The position numbers were made by a program, and so were the translations under genes. The notes beneath the pieces are model-generated. The model was not told the DNA's origin. It searched no databases and worked only from the letters and a program-made list of their open reading frames with translations. DNA of 64,000 nucleotides from positions 1,054,001 through 1,118,000 of the forward strand of contig NZ_OX458932.1 in assembly GCF_949774925.1 (NCBI RefSeq). The letters are read 5' to 3'. This document shows, one piece after another, positions 20,805-30,426 of this stretch. This stretch comes from Candidatus Methylacidiphilum fumarolicum. GTDB lineage: Bacteria; Verrucomicrobiota; Verrucomicrobiia; Methylacidiphilales; Methylacidiphilaceae. Position 1 is the first letter of the stretch. Each line of letters begins with the position of its first letter.

Positions 20805-21881
20805 ATGATAGACTGTCCTTCTTCAGCTACTGACTCAATTACAAACGAGCTTATAGAAAAAATAAGAAGGTTTATTAGTCTTAAAGAGAAGATAAAAATC
20901 ATTGGCGGTGGAACGAAAGAAAGATTAGGTAGAAAAGTTATTGGTAACCCTATTAACGTTTCTGAAAATAGAGGAATCATTACATATGATCCTGCTGAAC
21001 TCTTTGTAACAGTAAAGAGTGGAACTCCTATCGTCTACCTTGAAGCAGTCTTGAAGCAGCATGGTCAATATCTACCTTTTGAACCTCCTCATCTGGGAGA
21101 ACACGCTACTGTAGGTGGAGTGGTTGCGTGTGGACTTTCAGGTCCATCAAGACCCTACAAAGGAGCTTTGAAAGATTATCTTTTAAAAGTGAGGCTCATC
21201 AATGGAAAGGGAGAGGTTCTAACCTTTGGCAGTCAAGTCATCAAAAATGTGGCTGGTTTTGATCTATTCAGACTTATGGCTGGAGCCCAGGGAACTCTTG
21301 GAGTAATTCTAGAAGTGACTTTTAAAGTACTTCCCCTACCACCATTTTCAACTACAGTAGTTATAGAAAAAAATGCCACCGAGGCGCTTCGTTTCCTTTC
21401 AATAATTGCAGCCAAATATTTTCCGCTTACTGCCAGTTGTTATTATAATAATAGACTTTATGTGAGAGTTTCTGGTTATGAAAAATCCGTAAGGAGAGCA
21501 GCAAAAGAAATTGGAGGAGACATTTTAGCAAACGATCATCAATTTTGGGACTCCGTTAAAGAAAGAACACATCCTTTTTTTATAAATAGCAAAAGACTGT
21601 GGCGATTTGTCCTTCCCCAGTCTGCTCCTTTAACGCCGATTGAAGGGGAATGGTTTTTCGACTGGGGTGGAAGTCAGAGATGGTGGAAAGGGGAAGGAGA
21701 CAATAGGGAGTCCCTTTTTCGTTGGGCACGTGATCAAGGAGGATATGCTTGGTGCCATGATAAAGAAGAGACTTTGGCTTCTCCTTTGGATACTGCCCTT
21801 ATGCGTATTCATAAAAGGCTTAAAGAGGCTTTTGATCCTTTTGGGCTTTTAAATCCAGGTAGAATTTATGAGGAGTTTTAA
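20805..21881 (+). CDS. glcE: Glycolate oxidase subunit GlcE
   Basis: This is the second FAD-binding component of glycolate oxidase. ATG 20805 is preferred over an in-frame TTG at 20799, giving about 358 residues. Visible marks are GGGTKERLGRK, then LGEHATVGGVVACGLSGP and FDLFRLMAGAQGTLGVILEVTFK. It starts 17 bases after glcD and is followed eight bases later by glcF. The C-terminal part is short and poorly conserved, as usual for GlcE. Confidence 0.9.
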   Translation: MIDCPSSATDSITNELIEKIRRFISLKEKIKIIGGGTKERLGRKVIGNPINVSENRGIITYDPAELFVTVKSGTPIVYLEAVLKQHGQYLPFEPPHLGEHATVGGVVACGLSGPSRPYKGALKDYLLKVRLINGKGEVLTFGSQVIKNVAGFDLFRLMAGAQGTLGVILEVTFKVLPLPPFSTTVVIEKNATEALRFLSIIAAKYFPLTASCYYNNRLYVRVSGYEKSVRRAAKEIGGDILANDHQFWDSVKERTHPFFINSKRLWRFVLPQSAPLTPIEGEWFFDWGGSQRWWKGEGDNRESLFRWARDQGGYAWCHDKEETLASPLDTALMRIHKRLKEAFDPFGLLNPGRIYEEF

Positions 21882-21889
21882 ATTATCTC

Positions 21890-23137
21890 ATGGATACACA
21901 ACTACACGTAAAGTATAGCAAGCTTCCAGTCGGGAAGGAAGCCAAGGAAATTATCAAAGCATGTGTGCATTGTGGTTTTTGTAATGCCACCTGTCCAACA
22001 TATCAATTAATCAGCGACGAGCTAGATGGACCGCGAGGAAGAATATATTTAATAAAGGCTTTTTTAGAAGGCAAGGCCTCTGGAGAGAAGACCAGAATGC
22101 ATCTTGATCGTTGTCTATTATGCCAAGGGTGTGAAACGACTTGTCCTTCCAATGTGCAATTTGGAAGACTTGCAGATATTGGCAAAGAACTCGTTGAGCA
22201 GGTAGAAGAACGACCTTTTTTGGATAAAGCCTTTCGTTGGCTTCTTCTCTATTTTGTGCCAGAAAGGAAAAGATTTTTTTATCTGTTTAAAATTGGAAAT
22301 CTTTTGAGAGCTTTTTTACCTAAATATTTGCGCAGCAAATTACCTAATCTTTCTAATATTCGGAAAGGATGTTTTGAACAGCCTCAATGGATTAGGGAAA
22401 AGCGAATTCAAATGATTCTTTTTAAAGGATGTGTTGAGCCTGTGTTGTATCCTTCTGTTTTTGAAGCGACTAGAAGCCTATTTAGTAGTTTAGGTATTCA
22501 ACTGATTGATGTTCAAAACGAAGGTTGTTGTGGGGCATTGGCTTATCATTTATCCTACAAAAAAAAGGCAAAGGAACAGATGAAGAACAATATCGACTTA
22601 TGGACTCGCTACCTAGAAAAGGGGATAAATGGGATTGTTGTCTGTTCTTCGGCTTGCTGTCAGATGATTAAAGACTACGGAGTTATTTTTAATGATGATC
22701 CAGTTTATAAAAATAGAGCTTTGAAGATAGCTACCTTGACTTTTGATCCTGTCGAAATTTTAGAAAAAGAGGAGCTTCCTTTAAAACTTGCTACAGAACT
22801 ATTTCCTTCTGTGGCCTTTCACAGTCCTTGTACTTTACAACATGGAATGAAGATGAGGGGAAGGGTAGAAGCCCTTTTAAAAAAATTAGGTATTCACCTA
22901 ATAGATATTCCAGATAATCACATTTGCTGCGGTGCAGCAGGTGCTTACGCCTTGTTCCAAAAAGATTATTCTCAAAGACTTCTTGATATAAAAATAAAAA
23001 ATATACTTTCTAAAAAACCAGGAGTGATTCTTACCGCTAATGTTGGCTGTCGGCTGCAGTTGCAATCGGCTACCACTCTTCCCGTTCTTCATTGGATAGA
23101 ATACTTAGATAGCTTACGGTTGGATAAGTCTGAATAA
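21890..23137 (+). CDS. glcF: Glycolate oxidase iron-sulfur subunit GlcF
   Basis: It carries electrons from GlcDE to the membrane chain. The 415-residue protein has two ferredoxin-type [4Fe-4S] motifs, C25-x2-C28-x2-C31-x3-C35 and C75-x2-C78-x2-C81-x3-C85. It also has two cysteine-rich CCG motifs (EGCCGALAYH and HICCGAAGAY), the standard layout. It is the last gene of glcDEF; a convergent outer-membrane protein gene follows 21 bases later. Confidence 0.93.
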   Translation: MDTQLHVKYSKLPVGKEAKEIIKACVHCGFCNATCPTYQLISDELDGPRGRIYLIKAFLEGKASGEKTRMHLDRCLLCQGCETTCPSNVQFGRLADIGKELVEQVEERPFLDKAFRWLLLYFVPERKRFFYLFKIGNLLRAFLPKYLRSKLPNLSNIRKGCFEQPQWIREKRIQMILFKGCVEPVLYPSVFEATRSLFSSLGIQLIDVQNEGCCGALAYHLSYKKKAKEQMKNNIDLWTRYLEKGINGIVVCSSACCQMIKDYGVIFNDDPVYKNRALKIATLTFDPVEILEKEELPLKLATELFPSVAFHSPCTLQHGMKMRGRVEALLKKLGIHLIDIPDNHICCGAAGAYALFQKDYSQRLLDIKIKNILSKKPGVILTANVGCRLQLQSATTLPVLHWIEYLDSLRLDKSE

Positions 23138-23158
23138 GAATAAGGGGTAGTCGCTGCT

Positions 23159-24049
23159 TTACCAGAAAACATATTTGACACCAGCGACACCAATATATTG
23201 GAAAAAGTTACCTAAAGCAAAAGAGGCTTGTGCAGGCGTATTTGTCATTATATTAAAGTGAGCCACATTTTTGAAGATTGAAATTGAACTATCAAAGTAA
23301 ATGAATTTCCCTTCAATAAAAACACTCAGATGATCAGTGATGTAATATTCTGCTCCCATAATTTCAGCAAGAACAAAGGCTCCGGTTGTACTGGAATGGG
23401 AAGTATCGAATCCACCAACTGGAGCAAGTCCAGTAATATTAGAAGCTGTAACGATTCCTCCTCCAATTCCAAATCCAATATATGGGGCAAAACGATAGGG
23501 AGTGATTAATTTGGTTAAAGAATTAATTGTCATAATCCCCACATTCAATTGCATGTCAGGAGTCACGCTGCTACCATGGAATACTGGCCCAGAAAAAGTC
23601 CCTATGTTGCCATTCATTGGATTGGAATAGCCAGCATAGAACCCATCGAATTCTACTGCTTCGGTTACTCTATAAGGGGAATGACCGATCTGCCAACCTT
23701 TATATTGGTAACCGACTTTTAGCCCTCCAATTCCTCCCCAAGAGCCACCATAATTTCCCATCCCTATGTTTCCTTTTGTGTCTGTATAGGTCCATCGGTC
23801 GGAATCTAGGTATCCTCCACCACCATACAGAGCCGCATAAACTCCTGGATGATAGTGAAAGGTATCGATTTTAGATAAATTCTTTAAATTTTTTGATAAT
23901 TCTTCTTTTGCTTTAGGATCTGAATTTTCCACAGATACACTATTGTCATCCCGAAAGTCAGCCCCCACAAGAGGCAAAGTAAGAATGCTGGAAAAATTAA
24001 GGATTAAAAAAAGGGAAAGGAAGGTTAAAAGGTTAATTTTAGGACGCAT
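23159..24049 (-). CDS. Putative outer-membrane beta-barrel protein
   Basis: This 296-residue protein has a signal peptide (about residues 1-30). A Gly/Tyr/Phe-rich sequence of alternating polar and hydrophobic stretches follows from residue 70 on, ending in VKYVFW; a final aromatic residue is typical of barrel proteins folded by BamA. Phrases such as APYIGFGIGGGIV and TDHLSVFIEGKFIYFD resemble OmpW/Omp25-like barrels. It lies downstream of the efflux operon on the same strand, about 80 bases beyond the end of that operon, so it may or may not be co-regulated. No substrate can be named. Confidence 0.65.
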   Translation of the reverse strand: MRPKINLLTFLSLFLILNFSSILTLPLVGADFRDDNSVSVENSDPKAKEELSKNLKNLSKIDTFHYHPGVYAALYGGGGYLDSDRWTYTDTKGNIGMGNYGGSWGGIGGLKVGYQYKGWQIGHSPYRVTEAVEFDGFYAGYSNPMNGNIGTFSGPVFHGSSVTPDMQLNVGIMTINSLTKLITPYRFAPYIGFGIGGGIVTASNITGLAPVGGFDTSHSSTTGAFVLAEIMGAEYYITDHLSVFIEGKFIYFDSSISIFKNVAHFNIMTNTPAQASFALGNFFQYIGVAGVKYVFW

Positions 24050-24130
24050 ATAAAAACCATATTATCAAAGATATTTTTTTTCTTTTTTGACAAAAATAGA
24101 AACAACAGTCAAAGAAAATTATTAAATTCA

Positions 24131-25423
24131 TTAATCTTTTTCTTTATTATCTGGATGGATAGGTTTTGGTAAACGATGCTTGTAAAGATTTGATTCGATG
24201 ACTTTCTGGATAAGCTGGTCGGCCCCATCCAGTTCTCTTTCATAAATATGTGCCTCATATTTTTCCTTTGGGAACTTTACTAAAGAACTTAAAATAGGTT
24301 CTCCTTTTTTGTCTACATGGGTCAGTGCTATGACTGAAAGACCAGGTCGTAAGGGATGTCTTTTTAGTTCTTCGGGAGAAAGACGTATTCTAACAGGCAC
24401 TCTTTCGACTATATGAATATAGTTTCCGGTTGCATTTTCAGGAGGCAGCAAAGCAAAGGCGCTTCCTGTACCGGGATGTAATCCTTCTACCTGACCGTGA
24501 TAAATGAGTCTTCTTCCGTAATAATCCACTGTAATAGTAACGGGTTGGCCTGGACGAATTTTTTTCATTTCTCTTTCTCTGTAGTTAGCTTCTACCCATA
24601 GGTAGTCCAGAGGTACAATTGACAAAAGATAAGTATCGGGATGGACTTCATCCCCTGGCTGAACTTTTCGATTGGCAATATAACCAGTAACAGGTGCATA
24701 AACTTCCCTTCGGACATAATCCAAATAGGCATTTTTCAGTTCGGTGGCGGCTTGTTTGACTAGAGGATGATCCTCTATTTTTGTGTTGAAGATTTGTGAT
24801 TCGGCATCATAGAGAGAAGCTTCATCCTGCTTGACTTGTGCCTCAAGTTCTTTGACCTGCTGCTCAGTATCATCCACAAGTTGTTCGGATACGGCTCCAT
24901 AAGAGACAACACTTTTATAGCGTGCTAAATCGTGTTTGAGCCGATCTAATCTAGCAATTTCTGCTAACAGTCGACTCCTGCTGACCTGGACTTGGTAGAA
25001 GAGATCTTCAACCCTCCTGACCGTTTCTCCTAGATTAGCTTCTGCCCGTTCCAGAGCGACTCTTGAATCAAGCCTATCCAACCTGACTAAGACCTCTCCT
25101 TGATGCACCAGCTGGGTATTTTCATAGAGTACTTCTGTGACTACACCACTGACTTGTGATTTCAAGGGGACAAGATTGCCTATAACATAGGCATCATTGG
25201 TGATCACTACACGACTAAAAATAAAAAACCAAAGAATGAAATAGAGAAGTCCTATAAAGAGAATACCCAAGGTTACGAGGACAAGCCGTCTGTTGCGTAT
25301 GACTTTTCTTCGGTATTTAGGTGGAGTAGAAGCGATTATTGACCTATTTAAATACCGCAAAATCTTCTTCCATGGATCCTTGAGATTGGTTGTTTTTTTT
25401 TCCGCTTCATTCGATGGACTCAT
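24131..25423 (-). CDS. HlyD/EmrA-family membrane fusion protein
   Basis: This is the periplasmic adaptor of a tripartite efflux pump. After a cytoplasmic tail, one membrane helix (about 47-70) is followed by a biotinyl-lipoyl half motif (LVPLKSQVSGVV), a long coiled-coil hairpin (about 120-215), and the second half motif YAPVTGYIANRKVQPGDEV. ATG 25423 is chosen because AGGGGG lies six bases upstream; an in-frame GTG at 25429 is less likely. It overlaps the end of the outer-membrane factor gene by 17 bases. It likely pairs with the MFS gene at 26990-28558. Confidence 0.88.
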   Translation of the reverse strand: MSPSNEAEKKTTNLKDPWKKILRYLNRSIIASTPPKYRRKVIRNRRLVLVTLGILFIGLLYFILWFFIFSRVVITNDAYVIGNLVPLKSQVSGVVTEVLYENTQLVHQGEVLVRLDRLDSRVALERAEANLGETVRRVEDLFYQVQVSRSRLLAEIARLDRLKHDLARYKSVVSYGAVSEQLVDDTEQQVKELEAQVKQDEASLYDAESQIFNTKIEDHPLVKQAATELKNAYLDYVRREVYAPVTGYIANRKVQPGDEVHPDTYLLSIVPLDYLWVEANYREREMKKIRPGQPVTITVDYYGRRLIYHGQVEGLHPGTGSAFALLPPENATGNYIHIVERVPVRIRLSPEELKRHPLRPGLSVIALTHVDKKGEPILSSLVKFPKEKYEAHIYERELDGADQLIQKVIESNLYKHRLPKPIHPDNKEKD

Positions 25424-26909
25424 ATCCACCCCCTAATGCTAAAAAAAGGCCGACAGCTGCTTCCAGATGTTCAGCAGTTCTATTACTTAATGTTATTTGA
25501 GATTGAATCAGTGTATACTGTAAGTCTAAAAGATCAGTCTTGGTGTTAATACCAGCAGAAAAGAGTCTTGCCGATAGTTCAGCATTAGATTTAGCTGAAC
25601 TTGTAGATTGTTCCTGAGAAATCAGATTTTTATCCGTTTCTTTCCATACGGCCAAAGCATCGGCTACTTGTTGGAAAGCCGAAAGCAGCGTGCTGTTGTA
25701 ACTTTCAACAGCAATATTGTATTCTTCCTGAGCTACGACAAGTTCCGAACTGAGTCTGCCAGCAGTGAAAATAGGTAAATTCCAGGCAGGCCCAGCAATA
25801 TATAATAAAGGTAAAGCGGGATTGAGAAAAAGGGTTGCAAAATTCAAAGTTTCAAAGCCGACGAGAGCAACGAGATCAAGATTTGGATAAAATGCCGTTT
25901 TTGTAACTTTGACTTGATGGGCAAGAGCTTCCGCTCTCCATCGGCTCACAGCTACATCAGGTCTTCTTCCTAAAAGATCGAGAGGAAGAGACTTTGGCAA
26001 GGGAAATCGTTTTGGGAAGGTCGATTCTTTTACTAAAATAGTTCTACCCCAATCGGGACTTTGTCCAGCCAGCCTGGCAATTTCATCTCTTAAGATTTTC
26101 GTTTCTCTTTCAAGGCTGTTAACTAGTTGGTTTATTGTTTCCAGCCTCTGTTCAATGGTATGCACGGGGAGTAGGTTTTCTATGCCACTCTTTTTTCTCA
26201 TCTGAACAAGATGAAGCAGTTCATTGATGATTTGTTGTCCACTCCTTGCTAGTCCTAATTCTTCTTCAGCGGAAGCCAATCTGATGTATCTGCTAGCGAG
26301 GGTTGTGCTCAAAAAAAGTCGGGCGAGAGCATATTCTGCTTCAGAAGCCCTTGCCATGCCAATGGCTGCTCTTACCCGAGCTTTATCTTCTCCCCAAAGA
26401 TCTAGGTGATAGTTTGAGAGGGCAGGAATGACACTCCAAAAAAAGAAGCTGTTGTCTCCGAACGGACCAAAAAAACTGCTTCCAGGAAGTTGCAAAACTC
26501 CCAGGGGAACCGGGAAAAGAAATTGCGTGGAACTAAAGGAAGGGAGGTAGCGGCTACGGGCACCAGCTGCAATGGCCCATGCTTGATGAATCCTTGAAAG
26601 TGAGGCTTTTAAATCAGGATTTTTTCCCAATGCTATAGTTATAATCCGATTCATTTCTGGATTGTGAAACTCCTCCCACCAGCGAAGAGAAGGCCATTTT
26701 TTTACTATTTTTTCAGAAGAATTGTCAAATTGGGCATCAAGCGTTTCTTTAATCTGTGGAGTATCAAGGGGAGCTGCAACACGTGTGTCTTTTGGCAAGG
26801 TAGCACAGCCAGTAATCATTATGCCAATTAACATTGACATAAATAGGAGAACATGAGCATTACAAAACCTGTCTTTTTTCAAGGGCTCCATAAATAAACA
26901 ACGCTGCAT
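25407..26909 (-). CDS. Outer-membrane efflux lipoprotein (TolC/OprM/NodT family)
   Basis: This is the outer-membrane channel of the efflux pump. The 500-residue protein has a lipoprotein signal ending in ITGC (cysteine near residue 35), then WWEEFHNPEMNRII and two long helical repeats with LLGRRPDVAVSRWRAEA and FYPNLDLVA, all typical of the NodT/OprM family. The start could also be ATG 26891, which keeps the whole signal. It is the middle gene of the MFS, outer-membrane factor, HlyD order. Confidence 0.88.
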   Translation of the reverse strand: MQRCLFMEPLKKDRFCNAHVLLFMSMLIGIMITGCATLPKDTRVAAPLDTPQIKETLDAQFDNSSEKIVKKWPSLRWWEEFHNPEMNRIITIALGKNPDLKASLSRIHQAWAIAAGARSRYLPSFSSTQFLFPVPLGVLQLPGSSFFGPFGDNSFFFWSVIPALSNYHLDLWGEDKARVRAAIGMARASEAEYALARLFLSTTLASRYIRLASAEEELGLARSGQQIINELLHLVQMRKKSGIENLLPVHTIEQRLETINQLVNSLERETKILRDEIARLAGQSPDWGRTILVKESTFPKRFPLPKSLPLDLLGRRPDVAVSRWRAEALAHQVKVTKTAFYPNLDLVALVGFETLNFATLFLNPALPLLYIAGPAWNLPIFTAGRLSSELVVAQEEYNIAVESYNSTLLSAFQQVADALAVWKETDKNLISQEQSTSSAKSNAELSARLFSAGINTKTDLLDLQYTLIQSQITLSNRTAEHLEAAVGLFLALGGGYESIE

Positions 26910-26989
26910 GATAATATTTTGCTAAGACTAGTATAATTTTTGGGTCATTCTTCTCTTTTCGACAAACATCCTAGAAAATTTTAAGAAAA

Positions 26990-28558
26990 TTATATTCCTT
27001 TTCTTTTCATGGCTGGAATCCAGACTAAAATAGCCATCAGAAAAAAAATCCAGCTACAAAGCCTGTAGGTGTCATCCAGAGCTAAAATAATGGAATGGCT
27101 AGCCGCTTGTTCTACCATCTTCGATTGGATCTGTAAACTATTCAGGCCCAAATGTTGGAGTGAGGCTATAAAGCTTAGACTTTCTGAATTCTGACCTGTA
27201 AATGTTTCAACAAGTCGTGTCTGCTGGAAATCACGCCTATGCTCCATCAGCATGGTTCCAAGAAGTCCTCCACCCCAAGTAAGAAAATAAGTGCGTAAGA
27301 GAATACTTGTATTCACTGCAGATTCTTGGTTTTTTTTTGATAATCCATTAATGGCTATAGCATTGAGTGCTGGAACAAGACCAACATAGGCACCATTGAG
27401 GATTTGAGTAAAAAGAATGTATTGATTGAAAAATTGATCAAAAAAGGCTCTTTTGTTGAAAAAATCGTAATAACCAGTCCAGTAGCAGAAGATGCCTAAG
27501 AGAGTTAAGAGAAGGGAAGCGATCAGTTTGGGATTGATTCTCGGAGATAAAAAAACGGATAGGGGATAAATAATCGGTAGAAAAAACAATAAGGGGGCCA
27601 TGGCTAGTCCGGCTTGAAAAGAGGAGAAGTTCGTATGGTTTTTCAATACCTGAAGTGTAAAAACCAGAGTCGAGAAAAGCCCATAGACAATGGCAAAGGA
27701 AATAGGGGTTATGATAGAGGAGATGAGAAAGGTTGGTTTTAAAAAAAGTTTGAGGTTGATGAAAGGGTTTTTCTCACCCATTTCCCAAACAACAAAATAG
27801 ATAATTGAGATCACACCAAAGAGAAAAAGAAGGTCAATAAAGGTGGAATTATACCAATCTTCATCCTGTCCCCGCGTGACTAAGGTTTGAAAACACAGAG
27901 CAGCAAAGAGCAAAAGCATAAATCCAATCCAATCAAAAGGAAGGGGAACGGGCTTATCTTCCTGTCTTTTCTCGGTAAGAACAATAAGAATCCAGCTTAT
28001 AATTAGCCCACAGATGATATGAAGAGTGCAACTTGTCAAAAAATAGGCTCTCCAGCCAAATGATTCATTGATAAACCCTCCGACTACTGGACCAAACCCA
28101 AAGACAGAAACCTGAAGAAAGCCGAAATAGGTGGTCACAAAAGGCCATCGACTAATTGGATAGTAATCGAGGAGATTAAGTTGGCAGAGTGTCATTGTAC
28201 TACCCCCAGAAATACCGAGAAGGAGTCTAAAGAACAAGGAAAGATAGTAGTCTGAACTGATGGCAACAAGAAAATCAAATAGAGCAAAAAACCCGATTGA
28301 TAAAAGTAAAGATTGCACTCGACCAAAAGCTCGATCAAACCAAGGACCTATAAATAGCCCGAATGCCTGACCAGCGAAATAAATCGTCGAAATCCAGGAA
28401 GCATGACTTGGGCTCACCCCCAAATCTCCTGCCGGATAGAGATTAAAGGTGGCATAAGCAGGAGGACTATAGGTACCTAAAAGAAATTCGATACTAAAAA
28501 GCCCCTGTAATAAAACAAGCAAAGCCGGCTTAAGTTCTTTTTTAGTTTCAAAAGCCAT
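26990..28558 (-). CDS. MFS drug-efflux transporter, DHA2/EmrB type
   Basis: This 522-residue membrane protein has about 14 hydrophobic segments, as in the 14-helix DHA2 family. It shows the PSHASWISTIYFAGQAFG pattern and the loop RPFGRVQ-like DRAFGRVQS after helix 2. It heads the three-gene efflux operon, followed by the outer-membrane factor 81 bases later and the HlyD protein. A close paralogue is encoded divergently at 28878-30407. Substrate is unknown; toxic organics or acids are possible in an acid habitat. Confidence 0.87.
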   Translation of the reverse strand: MAFETKKELKPALLVLLQGLFSIEFLLGTYSPPAYATFNLYPAGDLGVSPSHASWISTIYFAGQAFGLFIGPWFDRAFGRVQSLLLSIGFFALFDFLVAISSDYYLSLFFRLLLGISGGSTMTLCQLNLLDYYPISRWPFVTTYFGFLQVSVFGFGPVVGGFINESFGWRAYFLTSCTLHIICGLIISWILIVLTEKRQEDKPVPLPFDWIGFMLLLFAALCFQTLVTRGQDEDWYNSTFIDLLFLFGVISIIYFVVWEMGEKNPFINLKLFLKPTFLISSIITPISFAIVYGLFSTLVFTLQVLKNHTNFSSFQAGLAMAPLLFFLPIIYPLSVFLSPRINPKLIASLLLTLLGIFCYWTGYYDFFNKRAFFDQFFNQYILFTQILNGAYVGLVPALNAIAINGLSKKNQESAVNTSILLRTYFLTWGGGLLGTMLMEHRRDFQQTRLVETFTGQNSESLSFIASLQHLGLNSLQIQSKMVEQAASHSIILALDDTYRLCSWIFFLMAILVWIPAMKRKGI

Positions 28559-28877
28559 TGTCTAAAATTTTTTTCTTCGATTTCTATATTTTCTAAAGAA
28601 TCAAAACTTAAATTCAATACTATTGATTTTTTTTTCGAAATGAAAATTTTTAAAAGAATAAAAATTCATTAGCCTCTAGAAAACTATTAATATAAATAAT
28701 ATTGTTTTATTTTTGCTTATTGTCTTTTTTTGTTTCTAGAGAAAATCCTTTTGTAATGATAGAATCATAAATATATCTAATATCTATGAGAAATAATAAA
28801 ATATGAAATATATTTATACTTTAAAACATTTTTCGAGTTTAACTTTTTAATTGTATTAATAATATTTTTTTATAGGT
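28559..28877. promoter_or_regulatory. AT-rich divergent intergenic region between two MFS genes
   Basis: These 319 bases separate two divergently transcribed MFS paralogues and must hold both promoters. The stretch is extremely AT-rich, with many A and T runs. No clear operator repeat, RNA gene or open frame with coding character was recognised. Confidence 0.45.
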
Positions 28878-30407
28878 ATGGTTAGGATTCCTTCTATGCG
28901 GCAGCAAATGGATAAAGTTTCTTTTTTTTTTCTGCATCTTGTGCTAAGCACAGAATTTTTGCTGGCCGTTTATAGCTCATCAGCCTATGCGGTGCTTAAC
29001 AGGCATGCTGTAGGAGAATTAGGCCAAAGCCCAAGTCATGCGATGTGGACTTCGACCATTTTTTTTATTGGTAGGGCTTTGGGAATGTTTCTCAGTCCAT
29101 GGTTATCAACAGCTTATGGTAAAGCGCGTTCGCTTTTAGGAGCCATTATCATTCTTATTTTGAGTAATTTTATCTTGGCTTTAACAACTGACTTCTATCT
29201 TTTTCTTTTTTTTAGGCTTCCTTTAGGCTTAGCAGCTGGAGCTGTGATGATGCTTTGTCAATATGTTTTGATGGATTTTTATCCGATCAGTAAATGGCCA
29301 TTTGTTACAACTCTTTTTGGATTTCTTCTGTTGACGACATTTGGCTTTGGACCACCCTTTGGGGGGGTACTGCAAGAATACCGATGGAATTGGAGAGATT
29401 ATTTTTTAATTAACCTTCTTTTGCATATGATCCTTTTTTGGATACTCTTTGTTTTTCTAAGAAAAAAGAATGACATAACTCGTAGCGTTCCTTTGGATTG
29501 GATCGGTCTTTCATTGCTTACTGTTTGTTTTTTTTCCTTCCAGATAGTCGTCTCAAGAGGACAGGATGAAGATTGGTATAATTCATTTTTTATTAATTGT
29601 TTCTTTTTTTTAGGGATGAGTTCTCTCGTTTATTTTATTGTCTGGGAATTGGGAGAAAAAGAACCATTCTTTGATGTTCGACATTTTCTAAAACTTAACT
29701 TTTCCATTGCTAACGTGCTTGGACCAATTTCTTTCGGCGTTCTATATGGTGCCTTTTCTGTGCTTATTGGAGCACTCCAGCAATTAGGTTATACATCATT
29801 TCTTTCTAGTCTGCCTCTTCCGCCTATGCTTTTCTGTCTTCCTTTTCTTTATCCTCTGTCTGTGTTTCTTTCTAATCGTTCTGATCCAAGGCCCGTGGCA
29901 AGCCTCTGCTTTGCCTTGCTATCTCTCTTTTGCTACATGACAAGTAATTATGACTTTTTCAATCGTCGATCCTTTTTTATTCAGACAGTTCTGCTCTCTC
30001 AAATCTTGTTGGGAGGTATGGTTGGGTTACTGCCAGCAATCAATCGGATAAGTATTGAAGACCTTTCAAAGCGCAATCAGCAAAAGGCGATAAACGAGGG
30101 TATTTTGCTAAGGACTTTTTCTTTTTCTATTGGTGGAGGACTTTTAGGCACGCTCTTAGAGCATCGAACTGCTTTCCAGCAAGTTCGTCTTGTTGAAACC
30201 CGTAGCTTGTTTGATCCTCAGGTGGTTGAATTTCTCCAAAGACTCAGAGATTGGGGACTTGATTCCATGCAGGCATTAAAAGTCTATGGGAACTTAGTCA
30301 GCCAAAGAAGCTATATTTTAGCGGTTGATGACACCTTCCGGTTTTGTGCGATCCTTTATTTGTTTATCACCTTTTTCATATGGTTTGCCAGGATTAAAAA
30401 AACTTAA
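28878..30407 (+). CDS. MFS transporter, DHA2-like paralogue
   Basis: This 509-residue membrane protein with about 14 hydrophobic segments is clearly related to the protein at 26990-28558. Both share PSHA-W-STI, FFRL-LG, MDFYPIS/LDYYPIS-WPFVTT and SRGQDEDWYNS. Unlike its paralogue it has no adaptor or outer-membrane gene in its own direction; the phosphoketolase gene converges on it. It may share the neighbouring tripartite partners or act alone. The pair looks like an inverted duplication that has since diverged. Confidence 0.82.
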   Translation: MVRIPSMRQQMDKVSFFFLHLVLSTEFLLAVYSSSAYAVLNRHAVGELGQSPSHAMWTSTIFFIGRALGMFLSPWLSTAYGKARSLLGAIIILILSNFILALTTDFYLFLFFRLPLGLAAGAVMMLCQYVLMDFYPISKWPFVTTLFGFLLLTTFGFGPPFGGVLQEYRWNWRDYFLINLLLHMILFWILFVFLRKKNDITRSVPLDWIGLSLLTVCFFSFQIVVSRGQDEDWYNSFFINCFFFLGMSSLVYFIVWELGEKEPFFDVRHFLKLNFSIANVLGPISFGVLYGAFSVLIGALQQLGYTSFLSSLPLPPMLFCLPFLYPLSVFLSNRSDPRPVASLCFALLSLFCYMTSNYDFFNRRSFFIQTVLLSQILLGGMVGLLPAINRISIEDLSKRNQQKAINEGILLRTFSFSIGGGLLGTLLEHRTAFQQVRLVETRSLFDPQVVEFLQRLRDWGLDSMQALKVYGNLVSQRSYILAVDDTFRFCAILYLFITFFIWFARIKKT

Positions 30408-30426
30408 GCCTAACACAAATTGATCT

